Source: Lysobacterales bacterium
GTDB taxonomy: Bacteria > Pseudomonadota > Gammaproteobacteria > Xanthomonadales > Xanthomonadaceae
NCBI GenBank assembly: GCA_020442465.1
Contig: JAGRJY010000133.1
Coordinates: forward strand, 62,001-126,000
Reading direction: 5' to 3'
Length of the DNA: 64,000 nt
Below the pieces are notes generated by a model. The model made no database searches, was not told the origin of the DNA, and saw only the letters and a program-made list of their open reading frames with translations. Position numbers and translations under genes: made by a program. Positions 26,448-34,581 of this stretch are shown here, in pieces (the first letter of the stretch is position 1; every line of letters begins with the position of its first letter).

Positions 26448-26470
26448 TTGCAGGAGGGGATTCATCCCCA
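26448..26470 (+). repeat. REP-like repeat, family 2, copy 4
   Basis: Forward copy, TTGCAGGAGGGG start; the final GAC is lost. Faces copy 3 in unit 2. Confidence 0.85.
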
Positions 26471-26500
26471 CGCTCCTGCGGCTGGCTGGAGCACGCGCTG

Positions 26501-26525
26501 TTGTAGGAGGGGATTCATCCCCGAC
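26501..26525 (+). repeat. REP-like repeat, family 2, copy 5
   Basis: Forward copy, the exact complement of copies 1 and 3, lying outside the two duplicated units. It gives the apparent consensus for the family. Confidence 0.9.
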
Positions 26526-26828
26526 AACGCGCTCCCCACGTCCTACGCCCGGCGCCCCGCGGCGAACCCGGATGCACGGCAGACGAGGCGGAGGTTTCCG
26601 GCTTGAAGCCGACGGATACACCGCTGTTCTGCCGTGTGCGGGGCCTTGGCCCCGGCCGACGAAGCACGACCGGTGACGGGCCATGCGGTGGAAGGTCGGC
26701 GACGGGAAGTCTTCGATGGACGCCCTGGTTGAGCCAGGCCGATCGCTGGACCCATCTGCGGCGCGGAGGATCATCGCAGCGCGCGGAAGCCCGGCGCGCT
26801 GCGGTGCATTCGCCTGGCCGACAGACCG
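26526..26828. other. 303-base non-coding stretch
   Basis: No gene, hairpin or repeat copy stands out between the last REP copy and the stop of the methyltransferase on the minus strand. A TTCCGGCTTGAAGCCGAC segment near 26597 may be a decayed REP-like hairpin. Confidence 0.45.
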
Positions 26829-27581
26829 CTAGACCCAGCCCGCCACCATCACCCGCTTGCGGTGCACGAGCTGTTCGTAACCGTCGTCGGGCACCGGCAG
26901 CACTTCGACCCGCGAGAAGCCGATGCGCTGCATGATCCACACCAGCGCTTCCACGCTCGGCACCAGGCAGATGCCGGTGGTCGAAGCTTCGGGGCCGTGG
27001 GTTTCGCCGGTTTCATCGATGATGCCGAAGCTGCCCTTGAGCGGGCGTACGAATCGATAGCTGCCGTAGTCCACCCAGCCGGTCAGGCCGGGCACCACCT
27101 GGGTTTCGACCACGCACAGCCGGCGGCACAGGCTGCGCGCGACGCGCAAGGCGCCTACCGGATTCTCCAGGTGGTAGATCAGGCCGAAGCACAGCACCAG
27201 GTCGTGGATGCCGGCCTGCGCCGGGGTCAGGTCGTGGATGTCCGACTGCACCACCTGCCAATGGTCGAGACCCAGCACATCGCGGATCAGGCCGGCGTCC
27301 TCGACGTGCTCGGCGCGGGCATCGACGCCGGTGACGCTTCCGAACCCCGACTGGGCCAGATGGGCCGAGAACCAGCCCTGGTGGCAGGCCATGTCGAGCG
27401 CGCTGAGCCCGCCTCGCGCATCACTAAACTCGGTGTTCAGCGCCGAGTCGAGCATCTGCGTGCGGGTGGCGTGAATCAGGTCGAGCGCGCCACCGTCGTA
27501 GGTCGGCGTAGTGCGCCCGGAGGGAAGGCGGAACGGATAGAACCAGGTCTTGCCCAGGGCTTGAGCTTCGAGGTCGGACAT
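26829..27581 (-). CDS. SAM-dependent methyltransferase, CmoB-like (DUF1698 type)
   Basis: 250 residues, ATG at 27581. The fold is a class I methyltransferase: motif I ALDMACHQGWFSAHLAQSGF, acidic strand-2 end TGVDARAEHVEDA, and IHDLVLCFGLIYHLENPVGAL, the Y-H-L-x-x-P segment typical of CmoB and its relatives. It is shorter than true CmoB (about 320 residues), lacking the N-terminal extension, and no cmoA is nearby, so the tRNA carboxymethyl role should not be assumed. Late residues (GFSRVEVLP) complete the sheet. It stands alone between the REP cluster and a diguanylate cyclase in the same orientation. Confidence 0.82.
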   Translation of the reverse strand: MSDLEAQALGKTWFYPFRLPSGRTTPTYDGGALDLIHATRTQMLDSALNTEFSDARGGLSALDMACHQGWFSAHLAQSGFGSVTGVDARAEHVEDAGLIRDVLGLDHWQVVQSDIHDLTPAQAGIHDLVLCFGLIYHLENPVGALRVARSLCRRLCVVETQVVPGLTGWVDYGSYRFVRPLKGSFGIIDETGETHGPEASTTGICLVPSVEALVWIMQRIGFSRVEVLPVPDDGYEQLVHRKRVMVAGWV

Positions 27582-27668
27582 CGGATCGGGCGTGGCGCAG
27601 GGGAGCGGCAGTCTAGCAGGCTGCCGGGCAGCGCCCCGGCATCGACAGCTGCCGAACCCCTCGCCGGA

Positions 27669-28808
27669 TCAGCTGCGCGTCGTCCCCAGGTCGGGCAGGC
27701 TGCGTCGTTCGCCCTCGGCCGGGCCGCTGGCGGAAAAGTCGCCGTCCAGCACCACCCGATTGCGACCGCTGCGTTTTGCCTGGTACATCGCCGCATCGGC
27801 GCGGGCCAGCCAGTACGCGCCCTGGTCGGCGTCGGAGAGCAAGGCCGCACCAATCGAGATGGTGACCGGCTTGCCGTCGGGTCGTCGCAGCGCATCGGCC
27901 ACCCGCGCGCGCAGCGCCTCGAGCGCATGCCGCGCGGCCTCCCGTCCGGTGTCGGGCATCAGCATGACGAACTCCTCGCCGCCGAACCGGTAGAGTCGGT
28001 CCTGCCTGCGGTGATGTTGCTGGATCGTGCGCACCAGGCTGACCAGCACGTCATCGCCGACTTCGTGGCCGTAGGCGTCGTTGATCGACTTGAAGTGATC
28101 GATGTCGATCATCGCGAGCATGCAGGGCGCACCGCTGAGCTGGTGGTTCTGCAGGGTCAGGAACAGGTCGGTGTCGAAGGCGCGGCGATTGAGCGCGCGG
28201 GTCAGCGAGTCGTGCGTGGCCAGGCGCTCCAGCGCCAGCCGTTGCCGCGAGGACTGCAGCGAGAAGATGTACGAGCACAGCGAGACCAGCACGCCGCTGC
28301 TGAGGAATACCACCCGCTCGACGTGGTTGGTGAAGACTTCCGGATGGGTGCCCAGGGTCGCGAAGACGATGATATTCGCGGCGAGTGCGATGCGCCGGCT
28401 GGTCAGCAGGAAATTGGTGGTGAGTACCGCGTACGACCACAGCAGGCCGTGGCGGGCATAGAGCAGGGAGACCACAAGACAGCTGCTCGTGGTCACCACC
28501 GCCATCAGCATGCCAGCGACCGGCGCCCGGCCGGGCCGCCAGGCGAAAATGCCCACGGCGGCGACGGCGATGACGATGATCGCGTCGATGATGGCAACCG
28601 TCCATTGGCCGTTCCAGGCGCGGAACAGCACGAACGGAAACACGGTCATCGAGATCAGCGCGGAGAACAGCGAGACCAGGCCGAGCTGTGGATCGCTGGT
28701 GATGCGGTCGAGCTTGCCACGCCAACCCGGTTCGGCGTCGGCCGCAGAGGACACCCCCGGCCATGCTCCGCCGATCGGGGCGTCGGGGTCTGGCGCATTG
28801 CGTCTCAT
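27669..28808 (-). CDS. Membrane diguanylate cyclase (GGDEF)
   Basis: 379 residues from ATG 28808; upstream in-frame sequence is Arg/His-rich and unlikely to be translated. The N-terminal half has five or six transmembrane helices (LVSLFSALISMTVFPFVLF, WTVAIIDAIIVIAVAAVGIF and others), then a short helix (RQRLALERLATHDSLTRALN) leads to the GGDEF domain. The active site is RFGGEEFVML and substrate contact residues are in IDIDHFKSINDAYGHEVGD. RRQD lies five residues before GGEEF, matching a product-inhibition I-site. It should make cyclic di-GMP at the membrane; the signal sensed by the membrane part is unknown. Confidence 0.93.
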   Translation of the reverse strand: MRRNAPDPDAPIGGAWPGVSSAADAEPGWRGKLDRITSDPQLGLVSLFSALISMTVFPFVLFRAWNGQWTVAIIDAIIVIAVAAVGIFAWRPGRAPVAGMLMAVVTTSSCLVVSLLYARHGLLWSYAVLTTNFLLTSRRIALAANIIVFATLGTHPEVFTNHVERVVFLSSGVLVSLCSYIFSLQSSRQRLALERLATHDSLTRALNRRAFDTDLFLTLQNHQLSGAPCMLAMIDIDHFKSINDAYGHEVGDDVLVSLVRTIQQHHRRQDRLYRFGGEEFVMLMPDTGREAARHALEALRARVADALRRPDGKPVTISIGAALLSDADQGAYWLARADAAMYQAKRSGRNRVVLDGDFSASGPAEGERRSLPDLGTTRS

Positions 28809-28942
28809 CTTCGGTAAGCATAGTCCGTATTGAATGAACGCGACACAGGCCGGGTGGCGGGCCCCGGCCGGATGCTTCAGCCACCGTCCGGCCCGCGCGG
28901 CATGCGCGTGGTAACTTTGCCGGCTGTGCCTGCTGCCCCGTG

Positions 28943-29962
28943 ATGCCTTTGTCCGAATCCACATCCACTGCTGCCGTGTCGCCGCGCGACGAGCCCTGGC
29001 GGCTGTGCGTCGCGCCGATGATGGACTGGACCGACCGCCACTGCCGCAGGTTTCACCGCCTGCTGGCGCCGCACGCGCGGCTGTACACCGAGATGGTGCA
29101 TGCCAACGCGGTGGTGCTGGGCGATCGCACGCGCCTGCTCGGGTTCGATCCGGCCGAACACCCGGTCGCGGTGCAGCTCGGTGGCAGCGAGGCCGACTTG
29201 CTCGCCGACGCCGCGCGCATTGTCGAGGACTGGGGCTACGACGAGGTGAACCTCAACGTCGGTTGCCCGTCGGATCGCGTGCAGTCGGGTCGCTTCGGTG
29301 CCTGTCTGATGCGCGAGCCCGAACTGGTGGCGGACTGCGTGGCAGCGATGCGCGCGGCGGTGCACATCCCGGTCACGGTGAAATGTCGCATCGGCGTCGA
29401 CGACCAGGATCCGCGCGACGCTCTGTTCACCCTGGTCGATCGCTGCCAGCGTGTCGCCGGCATCGAGGTGTTCCTCGTGCACGCGCGCAAGGCCTGGCTG
29501 CAGGGGCTCAGTCCGAAGGAGAATCGCGAGGTGCCACCGCTCGACTATCCGCTGGTGCACGAGCTCAAGCACGCGCATCCCGGACTGCACATCGTGTTGA
29601 ACGGTGGCCTCGACAGCGTGGCGGCGATCGAGTCGGCACGCGGACTGGACGGCGTGATGATCGGACGCGCGGCCTACCACCAGCCCTACCTGCTGCACCG
29701 CATGCATGCCGCGTTGTTCGACTCCGAGCTGGCGCCGCGTGGCGACCTGCTGAAGCGTTTCCTGCCCTACGTGCAGGCCAGCCTTGAACAGGGCGTTGCA
29801 CTGAAGCACATCAGTCGGCACCTGCTCGGACTGTTTCACGGCGAGCCGGGCGGGCGCCAGTTCCGCCAGCTGCTCAGCGAGCAGGCGCATCGCCCGGATG
29901 CGGGCATCGAGGTGCTCGAGCGTGCGCTCGATCGTACCGCCGACCATCGGTGTGCTGCATGA
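28943..29962 (+). CDS. dusA: tRNA-dihydrouridine synthase DusA
   Basis: About 339 residues; ATG 28943 is preferred, though an adjacent GTG at 28940 is possible. FMN-dependent reduction of uridine 20/20a in tRNA. The start CVAPMMDWTDRHCRRFHRLL and the VQLGGSEADLLADAA segment are DusA-typical; the catalytic Cys is in NLNVGCPSDRVQSGRFGACL. HARKAWLQGLSPKENREVPP and DGVMIGRAAYHQPYLL bind FMN and tRNA. The divergent diguanylate cyclase gene begins 134 bases upstream. The stop overlaps the next start (ATGA). Confidence 0.95.
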   Translation: MPLSESTSTAAVSPRDEPWRLCVAPMMDWTDRHCRRFHRLLAPHARLYTEMVHANAVVLGDRTRLLGFDPAEHPVAVQLGGSEADLLADAARIVEDWGYDEVNLNVGCPSDRVQSGRFGACLMREPELVADCVAAMRAAVHIPVTVKCRIGVDDQDPRDALFTLVDRCQRVAGIEVFLVHARKAWLQGLSPKENREVPPLDYPLVHELKHAHPGLHIVLNGGLDSVAAIESARGLDGVMIGRAAYHQPYLLHRMHAALFDSELAPRGDLLKRFLPYVQASLEQGVALKHISRHLLGLFHGEPGGRQFRQLLSEQAHRPDAGIEVLERALDRTADHRCAA

Positions 29963-30885
29963 CCGCTGCGTCTTCGCGGAGCAGCTGGTCGGAGCGTTTC
30001 GCCGCGCAGGCACCGACCGGGCCGGCCTGCCCGCGAGGCGTGTTTCTGGTCAGTCCGCAGGGGCTTTCGATCAGCGCGGAGTCGGCGCTGGACAACGCCT
30101 ACATGGATGCAGCATCCGGGGCGGACAGCGCGCGCGCGCTGCAGCAGCACGCTGCGCTGCACGCCGCCTTGTCTCGTGCGGGGGTGCCGACGATCTGCTT
30201 TGCCGGTCGCGCCGAGACGCCGGATGCGGTGTTTCCCAACAACGTGTTTGCGACCGCCCGGGATGCATCGGGCGCTCGGCTGATCATCGGCAGCATGCGC
30301 CATCCGGTCCGTCGCCTCGAGGCGGAGCGCGCAGACATCGTCGACTGCTTTCGCGCAGTGCTGGGCTACGCCGTCTGCGACCTCCGCGACAAGCCGGGCA
30401 TCAGCGAGCTCACCGGCACGCTGGTCATCGACCGCGCCCGCCGGATCGGGCTGGCCGGACTGAGCAGCCGCTGTGACCGGGATGGCGTGGCCAGCATGCG
30501 CGATGCGTTCGGGCTCGCCGAGGCGTTCGAGTTTCCCCTGCACGCGAGCGAATACCACACCAACGTCGTGCTCTCGGTGCTGGCCTCGCGGGCCCTGGTG
30601 CTCGCGCCGGGTGGCCTGGCTGATGCCGCCGACGCGGCGGCTCTGGCCGACCTGTACGCCGGAGCAGTCATCGAGCTCGATGCGGCCGAGCACGCCGCCT
30701 TCGCCGGCAACTGCATTGCCGTGCGTCCCGACCAGGTGTGGATGAGCGAGCGGGCAGCCGACGCGCTGCGGCCGTCGAGCCGCGCCGCGTTCGAGCGCCT
30801 GGGCTTCGACGTGCATGCCGTGGCCCTGGATGCCATCGAGGCGGCCGGCGGCTCCCTGCGCTGCTGCGTGGGCGAGCTCTACTGA
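29959..30885 (+). CDS. Amidinotransferase/arginine-deiminase-like enzyme, CtlX-like
   Basis: 308 residues from the ATG overlapping dusA's stop. Features of the guanidino-group-modifying superfamily: PDAVFPNNVFAT near residue 90, ISELTGTLVIDR, HASEYHTNVVLSV with the catalytic His, and GGSLRCCVGELY with the probable nucleophilic Cys at the C-terminus. This set matches citrulline/arginine-deiminase-related proteins sometimes named CtlX. It would hydrolyse citrulline or a related ureido or guanidino compound; substrate choice cannot be read from sequence. Coupling to dusA is probably positional rather than functional. Confidence 0.82.
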   Translation: MTAASSRSSWSERFAAQAPTGPACPRGVFLVSPQGLSISAESALDNAYMDAASGADSARALQQHAALHAALSRAGVPTICFAGRAETPDAVFPNNVFATARDASGARLIIGSMRHPVRRLEAERADIVDCFRAVLGYAVCDLRDKPGISELTGTLVIDRARRIGLAGLSSRCDRDGVASMRDAFGLAEAFEFPLHASEYHTNVVLSVLASRALVLAPGGLADAADAAALADLYAGAVIELDAAEHAAFAGNCIAVRPDQVWMSERAADALRPSSRAAFERLGFDVHAVALDAIEAAGGSLRCCVGELY

Positions 30886-30980
30886 TGGCCGAGTTCAGAG
30901 CGAATTCACCGCATCGAACGCAGACTCGGGCCATGCCCTGTAGGCACGTCCCGCCGTGGCGGCTAAGATTCGGCCCCTCT

Positions 30981-31292
30981 ATGCGCTTGCGCTCGCTGCC
31001 ACTGCTGATCGGTATCCTCCCGGCGTCGCTCTGGGCCGCCGACGATGACCGCTTTGCCGCGCTGCCGGAGGCGGTCGCGCGGGTGGAGCGCGAGACCGGT
31101 GGCAAGGTGCTGCAGGTGCGGCCGATCCAGCGCGGCGACCGCGAGGTCTTCCGCATGAAGGTGCTCACGCCGGAAGGGCGTGTAAAAATCGTGCTTGACG
31201 ACCCCAAACGCAATCGCAACCGACGCGACGATGCCAACGAAGACCGGGAGCGGGCTGAGCGTGAGCCCGATCCGGAAGACCATCGCCGCTGA
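30981..31292 (+). CDS. Small periplasmic PepSY-like protein
   Basis: 103 residues from ATG 30981. Signal peptide RSLPLLIGILPASLWA with cleavage after AWA-like LWAAD. The mature part (LPEAVARVERETGGKVLQVRP through EVFRMKVLTPEGRVKIVLDD) is one PepSY-type unit: helix then strands. The tail is highly charged (RNRNRRDDANEDRERAERE). It lies directly before a response regulator and sensor kinase, as PepSY proteins of PhoPQ-like systems commonly do, and may modulate the sensor's periplasmic domain (inference). Confidence 0.82.
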   Translation: MRLRSLPLLIGILPASLWAADDDRFAALPEAVARVERETGGKVLQVRPIQRGDREVFRMKVLTPEGRVKIVLDDPKRNRNRRDDANEDRERAEREPDPEDHRR

Positions 31293-31319
31293 TCCCCATT
31301 CCCGAGGAGACACCCCCGC

Positions 31320-32003
31320 ATGCGCATTCTGCTGGTAGAAGACGAAGCCCCCCTGCGAGAGACCCTGGCCGCCCGGCTGCGCCGCGAAGGCTTTGCCGTC
31401 GATCTCGCCAGCGACGGCGAAGAGGGCCTGTACCAGGGGCGGGAGGTGCCGTTCGACGTCGCAGTGATCGACCTCGGCCTGCCGAAGATGTCGGGCATGG
31501 ACCTGGTGCGCGCGCTGCGCGCCGAGGGCAAGACCTTCCCGGTGCTGATCCTCACCGCGCGCACGTCATGGCAGGACAAGGTCGAAGGCCTCAAGGCCGG
31601 CGCCGACGACTACCTGGTCAAGCCCTTCCACGTCGAAGAGCTGCTGGCGCGACTGAACGCCCTGTTGCGCCGCGCAGCGGGCTGGAGCAAGCCGGTGCTG
31701 GAATGCGGACCGATCCGCCTCGACCTCGCCGCGCAGACCGTCGGCATCGACGGCATCGCGATCGATCTCACCAGCTACGAATACAAGGTGCTTGAGTACC
31801 TGATGCTGCATGCCGGCGAACTGGTGTCGAAGGCCGACCTGACCGAGCACATCTACCAGCAGGACTTCGATCGCGACTCGAACGTGCTGGAAGTGTTCAT
31901 CGGTCGCCTGCGCAAGAAGCTCGATCCGGAAGGCACGCTCAAGCCGATCGAGACGGTGCGCGGGCGGGGCTACCGGTTCGCCATTCCGCGCAACGAGGGC
32001 TGA
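31320..32003 (+). CDS. OmpR/PhoP-family response regulator
   Basis: 227 residues, GAGGA lying 11 bases before the ATG. Receiver domain with acidic pocket (LVEDEAPLR), phospho-acceptor Asp in VAVIDLGLPKMSGMDL (about D51), conserved Thr in LILTART and Lys in DDYLVKPF. The C-terminal winged helix begins near residue 130 and ends RGRGYRFAIP. LGLPKMSGMDLVRALR is close to PhoP of gammaproteobacteria. It pairs with the following PhoQ-like kinase; target genes are unknown. Confidence 0.93.
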   Translation: MRILLVEDEAPLRETLAARLRREGFAVDLASDGEEGLYQGREVPFDVAVIDLGLPKMSGMDLVRALRAEGKTFPVLILTARTSWQDKVEGLKAGADDYLVKPFHVEELLARLNALLRRAAGWSKPVLECGPIRLDLAAQTVGIDGIAIDLTSYEYKVLEYLMLHAGELVSKADLTEHIYQQDFDRDSNVLEVFIGRLRKKLDPEGTLKPIETVRGRGYRFAIPRNEG

Positions 32004-32006
32004 TTC

Positions 32007-33407
32007 CTGGGCCAGGGCGAGACGCGGCGGCGGCAGACCTGGTCGCTGCAAGGTCGCCAGCTGATCACGGCTGGCCTCGGACTGCTCGCCTTTCTCAGCC
32101 TGACCGGCTACGCCCTCGACAAGGCGTTCACCCAGACCGCGCTCGCCGCCCAGCGCGAGCGTCTGCAGAACTATCTGCAAACCTACGTCGCCGGCTCCGA
32201 CCTCAACCGCAACAACGAGATCATCCCGCCTGAAGACCCGCCCGAGCCGCGCTTTTCGCAGCCCGGGCGCAGCGGTTTGTATGCGGCGATGCATGGCGAG
32301 CAGTTCTTCTGGCAATCCCCGTCGGCGCTGGGACGCAACCTGCCGTTCGACGACGACCTCGCCCCCGGCGAGGTGCGTTTCGATGGCCCACTGCGCAGCG
32401 AGGTCGGCGAGATCTACCGACTCGGCATGGGCGTCGCCTGGGAAGTGGCGCCCGACGAGGCGGTCTACTTCACCCTGTTCGTGGCCGAGTCGGCCGAAGT
32501 GCTCGAACGCGAAATCAACATCTTCCGCCGGTCGCTGTGGGTGTACCTCGGCGGTGCCGGCATTTTCATGCTGGCGCTGCAGACCTTCATGGTGCGCTGG
32601 AGCCTGCAGCCGCTGCGCAACGTCATCACCGACCTGCGCCGGGTCGAGCGCGGCGAGCGCGATCAGCTCGAAGGCGACTATCCGCGCGAAGTGTCGATCC
32701 TCACCGACAATCTCAACGAGTTCATCGAGAGCGAGCGCGAACACCTCAAGCGCTACCGCAACACCCTCGGCGATCTCGCGCACAGCCTGAAGACGCCGTT
32801 GGCAGTCATGCGCACTCGCCTGGAAACCGTCGAACCGGAACGGCAGGCCCTGCGCGACGAGATGGCCGCCCAGGTGAACCGGATGGACGAGATCGTCGCC
32901 TATCAGCTCTCCCGCGCGGCCACCTCAGGCCACCAGCGGTTTGCCGCGCCGCTGGAGATCGACACACGGGCGGAAGAACTGGTCAGCGGCCTGGAGAAGG
33001 TCTACGCGCGCAAGGGCACCTACTGCGAGTTCGACCTCGACAGCTCGGCGCGCTTCCACGGCGAACTCGGCGACCTGATGGAACTGCTCGGCAACCTGGT
33101 CGAGAACGCTTTCAAGTGGGCGAACCAGCGCGTGTTGCTGACCACCCGGACCATTCTCGCGAACGAGCCGGGACGGCGCGCCGGACTGATGCTGGCGGTC
33201 GAAGACGATGGTCCGGGTATTCCGCCGGAGAAGGTCGAGCATCTGCTGCAGCGCGGTGTGCGCGGGGACGAGCGCGTGCAGGGCCACGGCATCGGTCTGG
33301 CCATCGTGCAGGACATCGTGCGCGCCTACCGCGGCACGCTGACCGTGGGCCAGTCGGTCGAACTGGGCGGCGCGCGCTTCGAGGTATCGATTCCGCCGGG
33401 CGCCTAG
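32007..33407 (+). CDS. PhoQ-like sensor histidine kinase, apparent CTG start
   Basis: About 466 residues. The frame opens right after the regulator's stop but contains no ATG or GTG, and no TTG until 32277, beyond the first membrane helix. CTG at 32007 has GAGGG seven bases upstream, so it is my chosen start. Order: TM1 (LITAGLGLLAFLSLTGYAL), periplasmic domain of about 140 residues, TM2 (SLWVYLGGAGIFMLALQTF), HAMP-like linker, H-box LGDLAHSLKTPLAV, N-box LLGNLVENAFKWA, G boxes DDGPGIP and GHGIGLAIV. The AHSLKTPLAV form of the H-box is characteristic of PhoQ relatives. Partner: the regulator just upstream. Confidence 0.9.
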   Translation: MGQGETRRRQTWSLQGRQLITAGLGLLAFLSLTGYALDKAFTQTALAAQRERLQNYLQTYVAGSDLNRNNEIIPPEDPPEPRFSQPGRSGLYAAMHGEQFFWQSPSALGRNLPFDDDLAPGEVRFDGPLRSEVGEIYRLGMGVAWEVAPDEAVYFTLFVAESAEVLEREINIFRRSLWVYLGGAGIFMLALQTFMVRWSLQPLRNVITDLRRVERGERDQLEGDYPREVSILTDNLNEFIESEREHLKRYRNTLGDLAHSLKTPLAVMRTRLETVEPERQALRDEMAAQVNRMDEIVAYQLSRAATSGHQRFAAPLEIDTRAEELVSGLEKVYARKGTYCEFDLDSSARFHGELGDLMELLGNLVENAFKWANQRVLLTTRTILANEPGRRAGLMLAVEDDGPGIPPEKVEHLLQRGVRGDERVQGHGIGLAIVQDIVRAYRGTLTVGQSVELGGARFEVSIPPGA

Positions 33408-33437
33408 GCGCCGGTCGTCGGCGCGGCCCGGGCGCTT

Positions 33438-33761
33438 CTAGCGCGGTTTCCCCGGCATCGGGAACGGGGTGACGATGCGGTCGCCACTTTGCGAGTCGCG
33501 GATCGCCAGCTGGCCCTTGCGTTCGACTTCCTCGACGCGCACCACCGCCTGCATGGGCAGGTGCAGCCGACGCGTGCTGCCGAACTCGTCGCGCAGCTTT
33601 TCTTCGGTCGGGTCGATCACCACGCCTTCGCCGCTGTCCCACACCAGGTCGGCAAGCTCGGTGAAGCCCCACAGCGCGCTGCTCTGCACGGTCCGCGCAT
33701 AGAGCTCGTAGATCTTGCCGGCGTTGAGAAAGGTGACCTTGTACAGCGGGCGGACGGACAT
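33438..33761 (-). CDS. DUF1820 family protein
   Basis: 107 residues from ATG 33761. The sequence PLYKVTFLNAGKIYELYAR and SSALWGFTELADLVWD are the hallmark of DUF1820, a small cytoplasmic family of gammaproteobacteria with no assigned function. No signal, Cys or membrane segment. It ends 30 bases from the convergent kinase gene. Gene order rhomboid then DUF1820, about 100 bases apart on the same strand, may be an operon. Confidence 0.87.
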   Translation of the reverse strand: MSVRPLYKVTFLNAGKIYELYARTVQSSALWGFTELADLVWDSGEGVVIDPTEEKLRDEFGSTRRLHLPMQAVVRVEEVERKGQLAIRDSQSGDRIVTPFPMPGKPR

Positions 33762-33861
33762 GAGGTGCGGTTCCAGCGGTGGGTGCGATGAAGGGTCGGT
33801 ATTTCGCCAGTGGCGTGGGGGAGCGAGCCGAGGCTGCGTCGATCGGCAGGGCAAGCGTAGC

Positions 33862-34545
33862 TCAGACCATGCCGCGACGAAGTCGCCGGGCGACGGCGGG
33901 GCGACTGAGCACGCCCCACAGCAGGCCGAGCAGGAAGCCGCCGATGTGCGCCGCCCAGGCCACTGCGCCGAGGCCGGGGCCGATCAGGGTGAAGCCGATC
34001 TGCAGCAGGGCCCAGATGCCGATCATCACCGACGCCGGTGTGCGCACGAACTCCAGCACCACGCCCAGCGGCACCACGAAGCCGAGCTTCGAGCGCGGAA
34101 ACAGCGCGAGGTAGGCACCGATCAGGCCCGACACCGCGCCGCTGCAGCCGACCACCGCGGCGCGCGGATTCTCCAGCGCCACCACGCCGACCAGGTTGGC
34201 CAGCACGCCGACCACCACGAACAGGGCGAGAAAGCGCAGGCCGCCCAGCGCGCGCTCGGACGGCATGCCGAAGATCAGCAGGAACAGCAGGTTGCCGACC
34301 AGGTGTGACCAGTCGGCGTGGATCATCAGCGCAGTGAACAAGGATGCCGTCCAGCGCAAACGCTGCAGCAGCGTCGCCATGTCTTCTTCGAGCGGACGAA
34401 TCGCGCCCCAGCGACGCAACACCTCGTTATGGGCCGCGGGTTCGAGCAGGCTCAGCCAGACGAAGATCGCCACCGAAGCGAGCACCAGCGTCGGGGTGAC
34501 CCAGTTGAAGCCATGGCGCCGGCGGCTGGGTACTTCAACGAACAC
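33862..34545 (-). CDS. Rhomboid-family intramembrane serine protease
   Basis: 227 residues, GTG start with AGGAAG upstream. Six transmembrane helices with the catalytic Ser in VVGCSGAVSGLIGAYL (about residue 135) and the catalytic His in AAHIGGFLLGLLWG (about 201). HADWSHLVGNLLFLLIFG carries the conserved H-x-x-x-N in helix 2. This is the rhomboid core without extra domains. Its substrate in this organism is unknown. Confidence 0.93.
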   Translation of the reverse strand: MFVEVPSRRRHGFNWVTPTLVLASVAIFVWLSLLEPAAHNEVLRRWGAIRPLEEDMATLLQRLRWTASLFTALMIHADWSHLVGNLLFLLIFGMPSERALGGLRFLALFVVVGVLANLVGVVALENPRAAVVGCSGAVSGLIGAYLALFPRSKLGFVVPLGVVLEFVRTPASVMIGIWALLQIGFTLIGPGLGAVAWAAHIGGFLLGLLWGVLSRPAVARRLRRGMV

Positions 34546-34581
34546 GCGACACGCTTCCTGCTTGCCGGTGCATGCGACGGC

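Larger units (their letters stand above)
26041..26485. repeat. Diverged tandem duplication of a module of about 230 bases
   Basis: Unit 1 (about 26041-26270) and unit 2 (about 26271-26485) align over their length. Both open with CGCAGG...TCTTGCGCA, continue with an inverted REP copy followed by CGGGGATA, then TCTCGCAGG(T/C)AGCGATGCG, a CAGCAGGCCA segment, and a forward REP copy preceded by GCGCTCTTGCAGGAG. Each unit therefore holds a face-to-face REP pair, like a BIME. Confidence 0.85.

Noticed and set aside
26041..26525. Regularly spaced repeats as a possible CRISPR array
   Set aside because: Copies alternate in orientation, spacing is uneven and the spacers are themselves duplicated; no cas gene is present.
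33862..34545. Rhomboid protein as a rhombosortase for the CTERM-like protein at 52698
   Set aside because: It has the general rhomboid core, lies 18 kb away beside DUF1820, and nothing in its sequence marks it as a rhombosortase.
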